Of a stretch of DNA of 64,000 nt, positions 23,350 through 32,596 are shown in pieces (position 1 is the first letter of the stretch; each line of letters begins with the position of its first letter). Location of the stretch: assembly GCA_017397925.1 (NCBI GenBank), contig JAFQHO010000072.1, forward strand, positions 1-64,000, given 5' to 3'. The translations under genes and the position numbers were made by a program. Below the pieces are notes generated by a model that had not been told where the DNA came from, did no database searches, and saw only the letters and a program-made list of their open reading frames with translations. Source of the stretch: Ruminococcus sp. (GTDB lineage: Bacteria; Bacillota; Clostridia; Oscillospirales; Ruminococcaceae).

Positions 23350-24429
23350 ATGTCGATTGTTAAAGATGTTAATGTCAACGGAACGACATCGAACGATACG
23401 AAAAGTCTTTTGGAATATCTGACCGATAAGTTAAAGACTGACGGAGGTAAGTATGTCGCTGGTCTAGGTTTTATAACCAATAACTACTTTGATGAATTTC
23501 AAGCTGTCAAAATGGCAAACCAAAAGACTTCTGGTCGCCAATTCAGACAAATTACAATATCTCCTTCTCCTGCTGGAAACGAGCTTACTCATCAGGATTA
23601 CCTGAATATGGGAATTAAAATTGCACGTCATTACTATGGACAAGGCTTTCAGGTTTTAGTAACTGTGCATCTTGATACCAAAACTGTACATCTTCACATG
23701 GCAGTAAATAGTGTAAATTTCCGTACAGGAAAGATGTTTTCACAGAGCAAAAGTGAACTTAACCGTTTTAAACTACACTGTGACCACGTTTTTACAGATT
23801 ACGGCCTTGACCCAATCGGGAAGCCTGCAGAAACAATAATCGATCCCGTTGTACATGAAATGAGCGAAGGATTTGACTGTCTTGAACTCTATGACGAAAT
23901 ATTGGCGGATAAAGCGAGAATTTTCGACGATCTTTATGACGAACAGAATTCAACAACCATTGAAGATGACACGTCATCTGATTATATCGCATACAAAGCG
24001 GCTTCATTACCGATTACCACAGGATATTACAACTATAACAAAGAGCAGGAAATTGCTCACGAGGAGGAAAATAATATGGAATACACAGAAGAAAATAATA
24101 CTCTCCCTACACTCAATAATTCACAATTGCCAGATCAATCAGTACATACATCAGGGCTTATAATTGACTGCAGCAGAAATGTGAATTTAAAAGTACCCAG
24201 TAACTACAATAACAGTCAGATTTCTGACCTTATCAACAGCGTCGAACCTGTATCAGAACAGGACAGAGCCTATAACGCAAAAATCGGAATCGGTTCGTTA
24301 GCAGAACTTAGAAATCGTGGCTGTGATGTACCTGTATATGTTAACAATTCAACAAATATAAACGTCGTTTTCGACGACGTAATGAACTCAAGTTCGGATA
24401 TATTTGATGCTTCATTCACAATAGACTAA
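23350..24429 (+). CDS. MobP-family relaxase
   Basis: The relaxase/mobilization nuclease pattern is clear: RQFRQITISPSP, then GFQVLVTVHLDTKTVHLHMAVNSVNF, where HxHxxxN gives the metal-binding histidines, and then LNRFKLHCDHVFTDYGL. About 200 C-terminal residues are acidic and Asn-rich with no known domain; they may be a coupling or regulatory region. The protein is shorter than many relaxases. The element would depend on a helper conjugative system. The catalytic Tyr cannot be assigned with confidence. Confidence 0.85.
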   Translation: MSIVKDVNVNGTTSNDTKSLLEYLTDKLKTDGGKYVAGLGFITNNYFDEFQAVKMANQKTSGRQFRQITISPSPAGNELTHQDYLNMGIKIARHYYGQGFQVLVTVHLDTKTVHLHMAVNSVNFRTGKMFSQSKSELNRFKLHCDHVFTDYGLDPIGKPAETIIDPVVHEMSEGFDCLELYDEILADKARIFDDLYDEQNSTTIEDDTSSDYIAYKAASLPITTGYYNYNKEQEIAHEEENNMEYTEENNTLPTLNNSQLPDQSVHTSGLIIDCSRNVNLKVPSNYNNSQISDLINSVEPVSEQDRAYNAKIGIGSLAELRNRGCDVPVYVNNSTNINVVFDDVMNSSSDIFDASFTID

Positions 24430-24436
24430 ACCATTA

Positions 24437-24462
24437 AGCACCCCTCGTGGGTGCTTTCGCTT
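24437..24462 (+). terminator. Terminator of the mobilization operon
   Basis: AGCACCC / GGGTGCT stem followed by TTCGCTTTA, 8 bases after the relaxase stop. Confidence 0.75.
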
Positions 24463-24609
24463 TATTACCTATTTATATTATATACCATCAATTCCGCTAT
24501 GTCAAGTGTTGCAATGCGAACTCATTTTTACGATATATTCTCAATACACTTCCACAAACTTCTATAACTCTCTGTGCTCTTAAATGATACTATCAAAAAA
24601 TTTTTTTGC

Positions 24610-24629
24610 GTTGCTGCCCGGTTGCTGCC
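24610..24629. repeat. Tandem GTTGCTGCC repeat near the right end of the second element
   Basis: GTTGCTGCC occurs at 24,610-24,618 and 24,621-24,629 (11-bp period, one helical turn). Direct repeats of this sort at an element end may be arm-type integrase or excisionase sites. The element border should lie between here and the tRNA terminator. Confidence 0.5.
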
Positions 24630-24645
24630 AGAAGGAATTTTAGAG

Positions 24646-24683
24646 CAAAAAAATAGCCACTCTCGATTTCTCGAAAATGGCTA
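24646..24683 (-). terminator. Terminator of the initiator tRNA gene
   Basis: On the minus strand TAGCCA / TGGCTA enclose a second stem (TCGA-AA-TCGA type) and are followed by TTTTTTT, 9 bases beyond the tRNA 3' end. Confidence 0.8.
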
Positions 24684-24691
24684 TATTACGT

Positions 24692-24768
<77 letters not shown>

Positions 24769-25114
24769 ATATTTAATTGTTTCTGTCCCTTACGACTATA
24801 TTATTATACCACGTATTTTTTTAAAAGTCAAGGGAATATGATATTTTTTTTATATTTAACTTATATTCATCAAATATAATCATTATACAAAACAATTAAA
24901 ATATCATTTTATTAAATTTAACGGTAATTTTCAAAATATTGAAACCATATAGCCTATTCTGAAATATTTATTTAGATTCTCCATAACTCAAATTTAGAAT
25001 CCTACATTATATTTTAAGAATTACAAATCGTTATATCCAATATTACCAAATTTTTTTCAAGCTCTGGCTGTCAGCAAGCTGCTTTACAGTCATACCCATT
25101 TTAGTTCTCTTATA
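24769..25114. other. AT-rich intergenic region
   Basis: No convincing gene or RNA is seen. The stretch is strongly AT-rich. It includes the tRNA promoter region (minus strand). Confidence 0.5.
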
Positions 25115-25747
25115 CTATTCCAAACCATATTTCTTTTTTATGTGAGGATTATTATGCAAGTATTTAGAAATTTCCCAAGAAACCGCTGTGAAAAATCCAA
25201 GCATATATCTATTAGTAATTTTTGGAATGTGGTCACGAATATTATTGTAAGCGTCTACATATGCGATTGCTAATACTCTGCCATCATCAAGATAAAGGAT
25301 ATCATGATTATAAGAATAATTTTCAATTTCTTCTTTAGTTATAATAGCACCATCGTTTGGACTTTCAAAACCATAGTCAATATTTAATTCTTCTTCTCTG
25401 ACGGGAATATTACAAATAGTTTTGAAAAATCCCTCTCTCCATCCACCATTATTATTGAAAAGTATTGTCATAATATCACTTTCGTCCATATCTTCAGGTA
25501 TAATAATTTCAGTTGTAGGAGTTTTGTAAAGGTAAATAAGTATCGGTTCAGCACATTGACCATATTGAGCTTTTACATCTATAACTTTCCCATAAAAATA
25601 AAGGTTATGGTCTTTTATCTTAACTACAAAAACATCACCGTTGCGGATTTTCTTTCTGCTTTTTTCTAAGAATTCCATATGATAACGTTTAATATTTTCC
25701 ATCTCAGCCACCACTTTATGTTTTATATTCGATACGCCATTAAGCAT
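25115..25747 (-). CDS. Imm26-like immunity family protein
   Basis: A 210-residue soluble protein. The segment RNGDVFVVKIKDHNLYFYGKVI fits the Imm26 family of polymorphic-toxin immunity proteins, in which a beta-rich N-terminal domain starts 'GD-f-v-v-x-l'. The ATG at 25,747 follows GTGGGGATAAAT; a GTG at 25,759 is possible. No toxin gene is seen nearby, so it would be an orphan immunity gene. Other members of this fold are general housekeeping proteins, so the immunity role is only a family guess. Confidence 0.6.
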   Translation of the reverse strand: MLNGVSNIKHKVVAEMENIKRYHMEFLEKSRKKIRNGDVFVVKIKDHNLYFYGKVIDVKAQYGQCAEPILIYLYKTPTTEIIIPEDMDESDIMTILFNNNGGWREGFFKTICNIPVREEELNIDYGFESPNDGAIITKEEIENYSYNHDILYLDDGRVLAIAYVDAYNNIRDHIPKITNRYMLGFFTAVSWEISKYLHNNPHIKKKYGLE

Positions 25748-26021
25748 ATTTATCCCCACTTATATTGTGGAATATTTTCACCCTCTTGTCAATATGTTTT
25801 CCGAAATTTGTATACTTGAACAACTAAGAGCTATATAATTTATGCATTATAACATCTGTAATTTGCGAGAACATTTATCCATCAACGTCTCATATGAAAG
25901 ACTTCAGCATTTTCGAAATAATCTTTAAAAGACCCACCGAATCTTATTTTATAAAAGATATTAATCGAAATGTTGGTAGATTTTTTTTTTTGTAAAAAAC
26001 GTAAAAATTCGCAAAAAAATA

Positions 26022-26050
26022 TTGACTTACAGCTATTTTTGCTTTATAAT
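26022..26050 (+). promoter_or_regulatory. purC promoter
   Basis: TTGACT (26,022-26,027) and TATAAT (26,045-26,050) are separated by 17 bp, 40 bases before the purC ATG. No purine riboswitch is recognised in the short leader. Confidence 0.8.
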
Positions 26051-26090
26051 AATATTGGATAAAATTTCATAAATCAAGGAGATTTTTACT

Positions 26091-26774
26091 ATGGAAAAGC
26101 TTTACACAGGAAAAACAAAGGACGTATTCAAGCTCGAAAACGGCAACGTTATGCTCAAGTTCAAGGACGACTGTACAGGTAAAGACGGCGTTTTTGATCC
26201 CGGCGAGAATTCAGTTGGTCTTACAATCGATGGTATCGGCAAGGCTAACCTCCAGACATCCGTTTACTACTTCGAACTTCTTAAGAAGGCTGGTATCAAG
26301 ACTCACTATGTAAGCGCTGATATCGACAATGCTACTATGGAAGTTCTCCCTGCAACTGTATTTGGAAAAGGTCTTGAAGTAATCTGCCGTCTTGTTGCTA
26401 CAGGAAGCTTCATCCGCAGATACGGCGAGTATATTGCTGACGGAACTGTTCTTGAGGGCGGTTATGTTGAGTGCACATTCAAGAACGATGCAAAGGGTGA
26501 TCCCCTTGTAACAAGCGAAGGTCTTGCTGCTCTCGGCGTTATGACTCCCGAAATGTTTGCAAGTATGAAGGAACAGACACTCAAAATCACAAAGATTGTT
26601 GCTGACGACCTCAAAACCCTCGGCCTCGATCTCTGGGATATTAAGTTCGAGTTTGGTTACAACAACGATGAAGTAATCCTTATTGATGAAATCGCTTCCG
26701 GTAACATGCGTGTATACAAGGGCGATACAATTGTTGATCCTGTTGAGCTTACAAAGATTATCAACAACAGATAA
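26091..26774 (+). CDS. purC: Phosphoribosylaminoimidazole-succinocarboxamide synthase
   Basis: This enzyme joins aspartate to CAIR in purine synthesis, using ATP, in the cytosol. The protein (227 residues, normal length is about 235) shows [10 protein letters not shown] at the start, [14 protein letters not shown], and [10 protein letters not shown] with [13 protein letters not shown] at the end, which binds ATP and Mg. AAGGAG lies 8 bases before the ATG. It stands alone between promoter and terminator, not in a pur operon. Confidence 0.96.
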   Translation: MEKLYTGKTKDVFKLENGNVMLKFKDDCTGKDGVFDPGENSVGLTIDGIGKANLQTSVYYFELLKKAGIKTHYVSADIDNATMEVLPATVFGKGLEVICRLVATGSFIRRYGEYIADGTVLEGGYVECTFKNDAKGDPLVTSEGLAALGVMTPEMFASMKEQTLKITKIVADDLKTLGLDLWDIKFEFGYNNDEVILIDEIASGNMRVYKGDTIVDPVELTKIINNR

Positions 26775-26804
26775 TTAATTATTTGTACCTACAGTAAGAA
26801 TTAT

Positions 26805-26842
26805 AAAACCCGTGCAGATCATTTTCTGCACGGGTTTTTGTT
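26805..26842. terminator. Bidirectional terminator between purC and sigG
   Basis: AAACCCGTGCAGA and TCTGCACGGGTTT form a 13-bp stem with a TCATTT loop and a U-run on either strand. It can end both convergent genes. Confidence 0.88.
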
Positions 26843-26853
26843 ATAAACGAATA

Positions 26854-27627
26854 TCAGATACTATCCTTTATTCGTGATATAACGTTTTTTTCAAGCCTTG
26901 ATACCTGCGCCTGGGATATACCGATTTCATTAGCAACCTCCACCTGAGTTTTACCCTGCAAAAACCGCAGATAAAGTATATTCCGCTCACGGTCGCCAAG
27001 GGATTTTATAGCGTCGCGGATAGCAATTGAACCCATCCAGCTGTCAACATCGTTTTTGTCGCCTATCTGATCCATAATATACATATTATCATCGGAATCG
27101 GAATAAACAGGCTCATACAGGGAAATGGGGTCGCTAATGCTTTCAAGGGCAATCACCACATCCGCTCTTTTTTCGCCTATTTCCTTGGCTATTTCCTCAA
27201 TATTCGGCTCACGCTGATTTTTCAAAATAAGTCGTTCTTTAGCCTGTATCGCCTTATATGCAAGGTCGCGAAGAGAACGGCTGACTTTTATTTGGCTGTA
27301 GTCGCGTAAATGTCTTCTAAGTTCTCCCATAATCATAGGTACGCAATATGTCGAAAAACGCACTTCCTTTGTTAAATCAAAATTATTGATAGCCTTAATA
27401 AGTCCCACAACACCAATCTGAAAGAGATCGTCAATATCCTCTCCCCTGCCAGTAAATCGCTGTATAACGCTGAGAACAAGTCGCAGATTGCCGTTTATAA
27501 GAGCATCCTTTGCCGCTTTACTGCCCGTTTCTTTATACTCCCTCAGAAGCCGCATTTTTTCTTCTTCCTTTAAGACTTTAAGCTCCGAGGTGTTAATTCC
27601 CGAAATAACAACTTTATTATACGCCAT
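26854..27627 (-). CDS. sigG: Forespore sigma factor SigG
   Basis: Length (257) and order of regions fit SigG. An N-terminal segment NKVVISGINTSELKVL is typical of SigG. Region 2 is NGNLRLVLSVIQRFTGRGEDIDDLFQIG and VRFSTYCVPMIMGELRRHLRD, region 3 is KVSRSLRDLAYKAIQ, and region 4 is RERNILYLRFLQGKTQVEVANEIGISQAQVSRLEK. It directs late forespore genes in endospore formation. It implies a sporulating lineage, or one that recently lost sporulation. AAAGGAGAT lies before the ATG. Confidence 0.95.
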   Translation of the reverse strand: MAYNKVVISGINTSELKVLKEEEKMRLLREYKETGSKAAKDALINGNLRLVLSVIQRFTGRGEDIDDLFQIGVVGLIKAINNFDLTKEVRFSTYCVPMIMGELRRHLRDYSQIKVSRSLRDLAYKAIQAKERLILKNQREPNIEEIAKEIGEKRADVVIALESISDPISLYEPVYSDSDDNMYIMDQIGDKNDVDSWMGSIAIRDAIKSLGDRERNILYLRFLQGKTQVEVANEIGISQAQVSRLEKNVISRIKDSI

Positions 27628-27703
27628 AATAATATCTCCTTTAAAATCAGGTTGATATTATTATTGACAGTATTTCCCGTTGTAATCATAGGGAGAATTT
27701 TCC

Positions 27704-27731
27704 AAAAAATACGCTCCGTGGTGGAGCGTAT
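27704..27731 (-). terminator. Terminator after the pyridoxamine kinase/unknown pair
   Basis: On the minus strand ATACGCTCC-ACC-GGAGCGTAT (9 bp) is followed by TTTTTT. Confidence 0.87.
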
Positions 27732-27775
27732 CGATGGAAATATGAATTTTGTTCTGGAATTTATGTTTTCGAGTC

Positions 27776-28399
27776 TTATTTTTTGAGATATTTCTTCATA
27801 ATTTGAATTTTTTCATTTAAAGATTCAGTATCACTAATCATTTCTTTAGTCAAACCATATTGTTCAAGTTCTTCATATTCCTGATTTATAAGTTTATTTC
27901 CAATTTCTATCATTTCATCGTGATACAGATAATCTAAATCGGCAATACATAGTTTCATAAGCAAAGGATCACACAAAAACTCATTTTTGACTTTTTCTGC
28001 AGCCTCCTTGAACATATATTCAGATGAATATTTTACATCGCCATAACGCACAGCAAAAAACTCATCATATTTTTTTAGCTTAAAAATAAATTTACCCGAT
28101 AATTTGTTTTTATCCCATTCGCCGTCACAATCAAAAATATTATAGCATCTGATATATTGATTGTCGCATACGGAGTGAAATTGTTTTTTATCAGAAAAAT
28201 AATAAAGGTCAGTTTCAAATGATGAATTAACATCATTAAAAACATATAAATCTCCGAAATCATCACACAAGATACTGAATTCATCACCGTATTCTGTTTT
28301 AATTTTTATTGTGTGAGATGAGAAAAACAAGGAAATCAACACAAGCGGAATTAAAATTACTGATGTAACTACTATAGCGATAATATAATTCTTCTTCAT
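27776..28399 (-). CDS. Membrane-anchored unknown protein
   Basis: A 207-residue protein with one N-terminal membrane helix (IIAIVVTSVILIPLVLISLFF, about residues 5-26), then a soluble region outside the cell: beta-rich to about 120, helical after that. No conserved motif or family is evident. It lies 5 bases downstream of the pyridoxamine kinase gene and shares its terminator, which suggests co-transcription rather than shared function. AT-rich codon use suggests a fast-evolving or acquired gene. Confidence 0.7.
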   Translation of the reverse strand: MKKNYIIAIVVTSVILIPLVLISLFFSSHTIKIKTEYGDEFSILCDDFGDLYVFNDVNSSFETDLYYFSDKKQFHSVCDNQYIRCYNIFDCDGEWDKNKLSGKFIFKLKKYDEFFAVRYGDVKYSSEYMFKEAAEKVKNEFLCDPLLMKLCIADLDYLYHDEMIEIGNKLINQEYEELEQYGLTKEMISDTESLNEKIQIMKKYLKK

Positions 28400-28404
28400 T
28401 AATT

Positions 28405-29247
28405 CTACTCCTTTGTATAACCAATCAGCTTATCAAGACAAAGCTCAAAACAGCTGCCGTACCACACCTCGTCGGCACATGGCAGAGTTACCTCGATACA
28501 ATCAGCAATATACTTAACCGCAATATCAAGAGCCTGCTGTATCGATTTACCAAGAGTTACCGCACCCGTGAATACACTTGCAAAGATATCCCCTGTGCCG
28601 TGAAGCTGACGGTCAACGTGCCTGCCGAATGAGAAGAAATACTCCCCTGTTTCGGCATCATATGCCGCAGCACCCTCATTTTCACCGAATCGCACACCTG
28701 TAAGGACAGGCACACGGCAGCCAAGACCTGACAGCTTTTTCAGCACGTCCTTTACAAAAGCCTCGTCACTTGCTTCTGTATACGGAATATCAAGGAGATA
28801 ACTTGCTTCCGTCATATTAGGCATTATATAATCAGCTTTTCCGCAGAGACGACGCATCTGCACCACAAATTCATCGTTGAAGCCTGCATAAAGCTTGCCG
28901 TGATCACCGAGAACAGGGTCAACGACAATAAAATTGTCATCGCTGCCGAAGCTGTCAAAAAAATCCGAAACTATCTGCACTTGCGAAGCCGAGCCGAGAT
29001 ATCCTGTGTATATAGCCTCAAACCGCAGTCCCAAGGATTTCCAGTGTGCAGAGATATCGGAAATATCCTCGGATAAATCGTGAAATGTATACCCTTCAAA
29101 TCCCCCTGTATGTGTTGATAATACAGCAGTGGGAATTACCGCCGTTTCAATACCCATAGCCGAAATTATAGGCAATGCAACAGTAAGAGAACATTTTCCG
29201 AAACAGGAAATATCCTGTATGGTTACAACTTTTTTCATAAATATCAT
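28405..29247 (-). CDS. Pyridoxamine/pyridoxal kinase (PdxK/PdxY-like)
   Basis: A ribokinase-fold enzyme that phosphorylates vitamin B6 forms. Evidence: TIQDISCFGKCSLTVALPI with STHTGGF (substrate loop), VVDPVLGDHGKLY (conserved D/G), TEASYLL and the catalytic GTGD in DRQLHGTGDIFASVF (Asp as base). Its 280 residues match PdxY/PdxK lengths. ATG 29,247 lies 5 bases after AAGGA; ATG 29,238 is also possible. It is monocistronic with the unknown membrane gene behind it. Confidence 0.9.
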   Translation of the reverse strand: MIFMKKVVTIQDISCFGKCSLTVALPIISAMGIETAVIPTAVLSTHTGGFEGYTFHDLSEDISDISAHWKSLGLRFEAIYTGYLGSASQVQIVSDFFDSFGSDDNFIVVDPVLGDHGKLYAGFNDEFVVQMRRLCGKADYIMPNMTEASYLLDIPYTEASDEAFVKDVLKKLSGLGCRVPVLTGVRFGENEGAAAYDAETGEYFFSFGRHVDRQLHGTGDIFASVFTGAVTLGKSIQQALDIAVKYIADCIEVTLPCADEVWYGSCFELCLDKLIGYTKE

Positions 29248-29324
29248 TCTTTCCTTGAAATCTCATCATTATTACTATTTTACTCTATTTTCAGGTGTTT
29301 GTCAACGGATTTGAAAAATAAGTC

Positions 29325-29353
29325 TTGACAAATGAATATAAATGTGGTATGAT
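29325..29353 (+). promoter_or_regulatory. Promoter of the AbrB-glycosyltransferase pair
   Basis: TTGACA (29,325-29,330), 17-bp spacer, TATGAT (29,348-29,353). Confidence 0.82.
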
Positions 29354-29388
29354 AAGTATAACAAATCATACTTTTAGGAGCTGATATT

Positions 29389-29604
29389 ATGGAAATACCA
29401 AAAGGATATTATGCGTGGACTGCCACAGTGGGAGAAAAGGGCCAGATTGTTATCCCAAAACAAGCAAGAGATGTTTTCAACATAAAACCGGGAGATACAT
29501 TACTTATTCTCGGTGATGAAAACAGAGGTCTTGCAATACCGCCCCAACGCTCTATGGCTGAGTTTTTCGCCAGTATATTTGAAGATAAGGAAAATGAAAA
29601 ATGA
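29389..29604 (+). CDS. AbrB/SpoVT-type transcription regulator
   Basis: A 71-residue swapped-hairpin DNA-binding protein: WTATVGEKGQIVIPKQARDVF followed by GDTLLILGDENRGLAI, the standard AbrB/MazE pattern. GGAG lies 8 bases before the ATG. It overlaps the glycosyltransferase gene by 4 bases (ATGA), so it probably controls that gene. AbrB-like proteins paired with membrane or export genes are common in Clostridia. Confidence 0.88.
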   Translation: MEIPKGYYAWTATVGEKGQIVIPKQARDVFNIKPGDTLLILGDENRGLAIPPQRSMAEFFASIFEDKENEK

Positions 29605-30992
29605 AAAAGATAGCTGTATTTTCAATCCCTGCCCACGGTCATACAAACCCTATGCTGCCTGTTGTTTCAGAACTTGTAAAGCGAGGCAATAAGGTACGTT
29701 TTTACTCGTTCAACCAATTCGAAGCAAAAATAAAGGCAAGCGGCGCGGTTTTTATCTCCTGTGATGAATTTCTCGGACAGCTTACAGAAAAAGAAGAAAA
29801 CAACTTGAAAAAAGTTTCAACAACTGAAATGTCAATACAGGATTTACGTATAACCGTAAATATGAACGCTTTTCTTGAAAAAGAGTTCAAGGAATTTCTT
29901 CCTGATGTAGTATACACGGATTCCGTATGCTTCTGGGGCAAGCTTAACGCTATGAAGCATAAGGTACCAATGGTAGTTTCCACAAGTACATTTGCATTTA
30001 ATCAGCTTTCATCCCAGTATATGAAACACAGTTTTGCAGAATTTGTGGATATGATTTTCGGACTGCCGAAAGTTTCAAAGGAACTGAAAAAGCTTGAACC
30101 ATATGGTTATAAAGTTAAAGGTGTACTGTCACTGGTTCAAAGCGACAACAATACTGATTCTGTTGTATATGCCACCAAAAGATTCCAGCCCTATTCCGAG
30201 GTTTATTCAGAGCATTATAATTTTGTAGGCCCTTCTGTATACACAAATAAGCTTCCTGAAAAGAAAAAGGAACGTCCCCTTGTGTATATCTCAATGGGAA
30301 CTGTTATAAATGACCGTCCCGATTTTTACAGAAACTGTATTGCTGCATTGAAAGATATGCAAGCAGATGTTATAATCTCATGCGGAAATGCCATAAATAC
30401 GGAAAGTCTTGGTGATATTCCGAAAAATATCAGCGTCCAGCCATATGTAAATCAGCTTGATGTACTTGCAAAGGCTGACGTTTTCATAACCCACTGTGGA
30501 ATGAACAGCGTATCAGAAAGCTTGTATATGGCGACCCCGATGGTACTGTATCCCCAGACGGGAGAGCAGTTTGCCGTAGCAAGGAGAGCCTCAGAACTTA
30601 ATGCCGGTATTATGCTGAAAGATGATTCCGCCGATGGTATCAGTAAAGCTGTATCAGAAATCCTAAATAACAATAAATATTCCCAGGGAGCCTCTGAATG
30701 CAGCGAGGATTTTCGCAAAGCATCGGGAGCAATCGGAGCAGCTGATTTCATCGAAACAGCCCCTCACAAAGCTTCAAGCAGAGATATTATTGCAGAAATG
30801 AACAAGGAAAACGGCAAATTTCAGCTGATTTACTGGCTTGTTGTAATTGCAATAATCGTTCTTTTCTGTATATTTATCACCCCGAAATATTCCTGGATTG
30901 TCGGTATGATCGCAGGAATTATTTCAACACCCATAGGGAAGATTATGCAGAATAAGACGTATTACAGGCTCACTGGTAAAAAATTGCAGTAA
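29601..30992 (+). CDS. MGT-type UDP-glycosyltransferase with membrane tail
   Basis: The N-terminal acceptor domain starts with IPAHGHTNPMLPVVSELVKRGNKV. The nucleotide-sugar domain has RPLVYISMGTVI and THCGMNSVSESLYMATPMVL with PQTGEQFAVARR, the usual HCGxNS and Q/E signature. Family members move sugars onto macrolides, flavonoids or lipids. After residue 400 come two hydrophobic segments (about 412-428 and 435-450), unusual for soluble MGT enzymes and suggesting membrane attachment and a lipid acceptor. The acceptor is not known. Confidence 0.87.
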   Translation: MKKIAVFSIPAHGHTNPMLPVVSELVKRGNKVRFYSFNQFEAKIKASGAVFISCDEFLGQLTEKEENNLKKVSTTEMSIQDLRITVNMNAFLEKEFKEFLPDVVYTDSVCFWGKLNAMKHKVPMVVSTSTFAFNQLSSQYMKHSFAEFVDMIFGLPKVSKELKKLEPYGYKVKGVLSLVQSDNNTDSVVYATKRFQPYSEVYSEHYNFVGPSVYTNKLPEKKKERPLVYISMGTVINDRPDFYRNCIAALKDMQADVIISCGNAINTESLGDIPKNISVQPYVNQLDVLAKADVFITHCGMNSVSESLYMATPMVLYPQTGEQFAVARRASELNAGIMLKDDSADGISKAVSEILNNNKYSQGASECSEDFRKASGAIGAADFIETAPHKASSRDIIAEMNKENGKFQLIYWLVVIAIIVLFCIFITPKYSWIVGMIAGIISTPIGKIMQNKTYYRLTGKKLQ

Positions 30993-31029
30993 AAGCAACA
31001 AATTTCAGCCAATTATCACTTTTCTCCAC

Positions 31030-31058
31030 TTGACATACAAGCCAAAATAGGGTATAAT
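31030..31058 (+). promoter_or_regulatory. Promoter of the Thr/Pro-rich membrane protein
   Basis: TTGACA (31,030-31,035), 17 bp, TATAAT (31,053-31,058): a consensus-like promoter. Confidence 0.85.
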
Positions 31059-31096
31059 AAATAAGTATGAAATTCACTTGCAAGAAAGGTGATTAT

Positions 31097-31765
31097 ATGA
31101 GCAGCAAATCAGGATTCATATCAAATCTGAATAAATCCACCAAAATCACGATGGCATCGTGTATCGGATTTGTTCTGCTTACAGGTATTATTCTTGTTAT
31201 ATTTATATTATTCCCCATAACCCCATCTGAAAAGGTTATGGCGAGCATAGGACGCGAAAACATCAGCAATAAAGGCTCCGACGGTTCACCGCAGAGCGTC
31301 ACACCGGTTGTAGTTACAACCTCTGCTGATGATGCGGACGAAGAAATAGTAACAACTACGACACGTGCAGGCACAACAACTACACGAACAGTAAATATAC
31401 GTATTACCACAGGATCCGGTTTTCTGTGGAACGGACGTATTCCGACAGGCGTAATGGGCGGTGGTTCATCTACTACAGTTGTAGAAGACCCTGAAATACC
31501 AACTCCGGACCCCGGAGTTACAGGCACAGGAATCCCACAGGGAACTACTCCACCTGAAAATCCAGGCAGCGGAACTGATACACCTCAGGCTACAACACCA
31601 AATCCCGACCCAAATGGCGGAACGGTAACACCACCTGCTGATGAACCAGTCACACCGCCTGATACACCAGTAACTCCTCCCGTGGAGAATCCAGACCCAC
31701 CACCAGCTGAAACTCCTGAACCACCTCCTGCTGAGGGCGAAGGAACAGCTGAAGGCACTTGGTAA
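31097..31765 (+). CDS. Membrane-anchored Thr/Pro-rich surface protein
   Basis: A 222-residue protein with one membrane helix (about 20-42, IGFVLLTGIILVIFILFPI) and then a low-complexity outer part: Thr-rich (TTTTRAGTTTTRT) and Pro-rich (TPPADEP, TPPDTPVTPP, PPPAETPEPPPA). Such tails act as stalks or wall-spanning linkers and may be glycosylated. The ATG at 31,097 follows AAAGGTG. No sorting motif is seen. The preceding gene encodes a glycosyltransferase, but each has its own promoter. Confidence 0.8.
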   Translation: MSSKSGFISNLNKSTKITMASCIGFVLLTGIILVIFILFPITPSEKVMASIGRENISNKGSDGSPQSVTPVVVTTSADDADEEIVTTTTRAGTTTTRTVNIRITTGSGFLWNGRIPTGVMGGGSSTTVVEDPEIPTPDPGVTGTGIPQGTTPPENPGSGTDTPQATTPNPDPNGGTVTPPADEPVTPPDTPVTPPVENPDPPPAETPEPPPAEGEGTAEGTW

Positions 31766-31779
31766 ATAAGCAAAAAATC

Positions 31780-31807
31780 GCCGCCTCTGTCAAAGAGACG
31801 GCTTTTT
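31780..31807 (+). terminator. Terminator of the Thr/Pro-rich gene
   Basis: GCCGCCTCT / AGAGACGGC with one mismatch, followed by TTTTTA. Confidence 0.8.
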
Positions 31808-32582
31808 ATAACATATACTGTCTAAAAATATAATAAAGTTTTCTCTGCAGAGATTTCTTCCACTGAGAATATTCAGAAATATCCTCAATATCAGGAATTT
31901 CCCCACAATTAAGCGCATCGTAAACCCTAATACCGGCATCACAATCAGAAATGTGTATATTCTCATTATTTACATCATCGCAAATATCGCCTATATTAAC
32001 CTCAACCGAAGTAATCGGCTGATTACCGTCACAATCGGTTATACAACGCTGTTCATCAGTCAGCTTTATATCACGGATATCAAGTGTCACAAAAGGCGGC
32101 AAAAGGATTTCCGCTTCCTCGGGTTTAGCATAAAAATCAAGAATCTCAGCCACATTTATAACATGACTTCCCTCCGACAGATCAAACTTCATTAAGGCGA
32201 TACCACGGCGGTCACGGTATGCATCAAGAAAACCGGCTGTTGACGTAGAGGTAAGCGAAACAGTCCTGCCAAGACTGCGGCATATTTCAAAATCTGCCAT
32301 TCGTTCAACACGGTAAGCAGTGCAGGATTGTTTCAATAAGGACTTTCCAAAAACAGAAAATATACTGTTGAAGAAGTCAAGAAGCCGCGGAACTTCGGCA
32401 ATTATAGCAGGGTTGAGATATTTTCCCTCCGCTGCCCTCATTTTCTCCGAATGAATATCGGGGAAAAAGAGGGAATTCAGCACAACATATGCCTTCCCGT
32501 CACCATAAAAGGGATGATTTCCCTCCACATCTCCAATATAAAATTTTAAAGCATTAATTTCTTTTTCAGACAGATTATTCAC
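31806..32582 (-). CDS. ADP-ribosyltransferase-like protein (R-S-ExE type)
   Basis: The 258-residue protein shows the three landmarks of arginine-type mono-ADP-ribosyltransferases in the right order: Arg91 in TAYRVER, Ser-Thr-Ser at 112-114 in SLTSTSTAGF, and Glu156-x-Glu158 in KPEEAEILLPPFVTL. This is the R...STS...ExE signature (ART/exoenzyme fold). No signal peptide is visible, so it probably acts inside the cell or is released by another route. The start is uncertain: GTG 32,582 lies 5 bases behind GAGGTGA, while the longest frame begins at GTG 32,606 within a terminator stem. The target is unknown. The C-terminal 70 residues are unassigned. Confidence 0.7.
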   Translation of the reverse strand: MNNLSEKEINALKFYIGDVEGNHPFYGDGKAYVVLNSLFFPDIHSEKMRAAEGKYLNPAIIAEVPRLLDFFNSIFSVFGKSLLKQSCTAYRVERMADFEICRSLGRTVSLTSTSTAGFLDAYRDRRGIALMKFDLSEGSHVINVAEILDFYAKPEEAEILLPPFVTLDIRDIKLTDEQRCITDCDGNQPITSVEVNIGDICDDVNNENIHISDCDAGIRVYDALNCGEIPDIEDISEYSQWKKSLQRKLYYIFRQYML

Positions 32583-32596
32583 ACATTTCACCTCAT

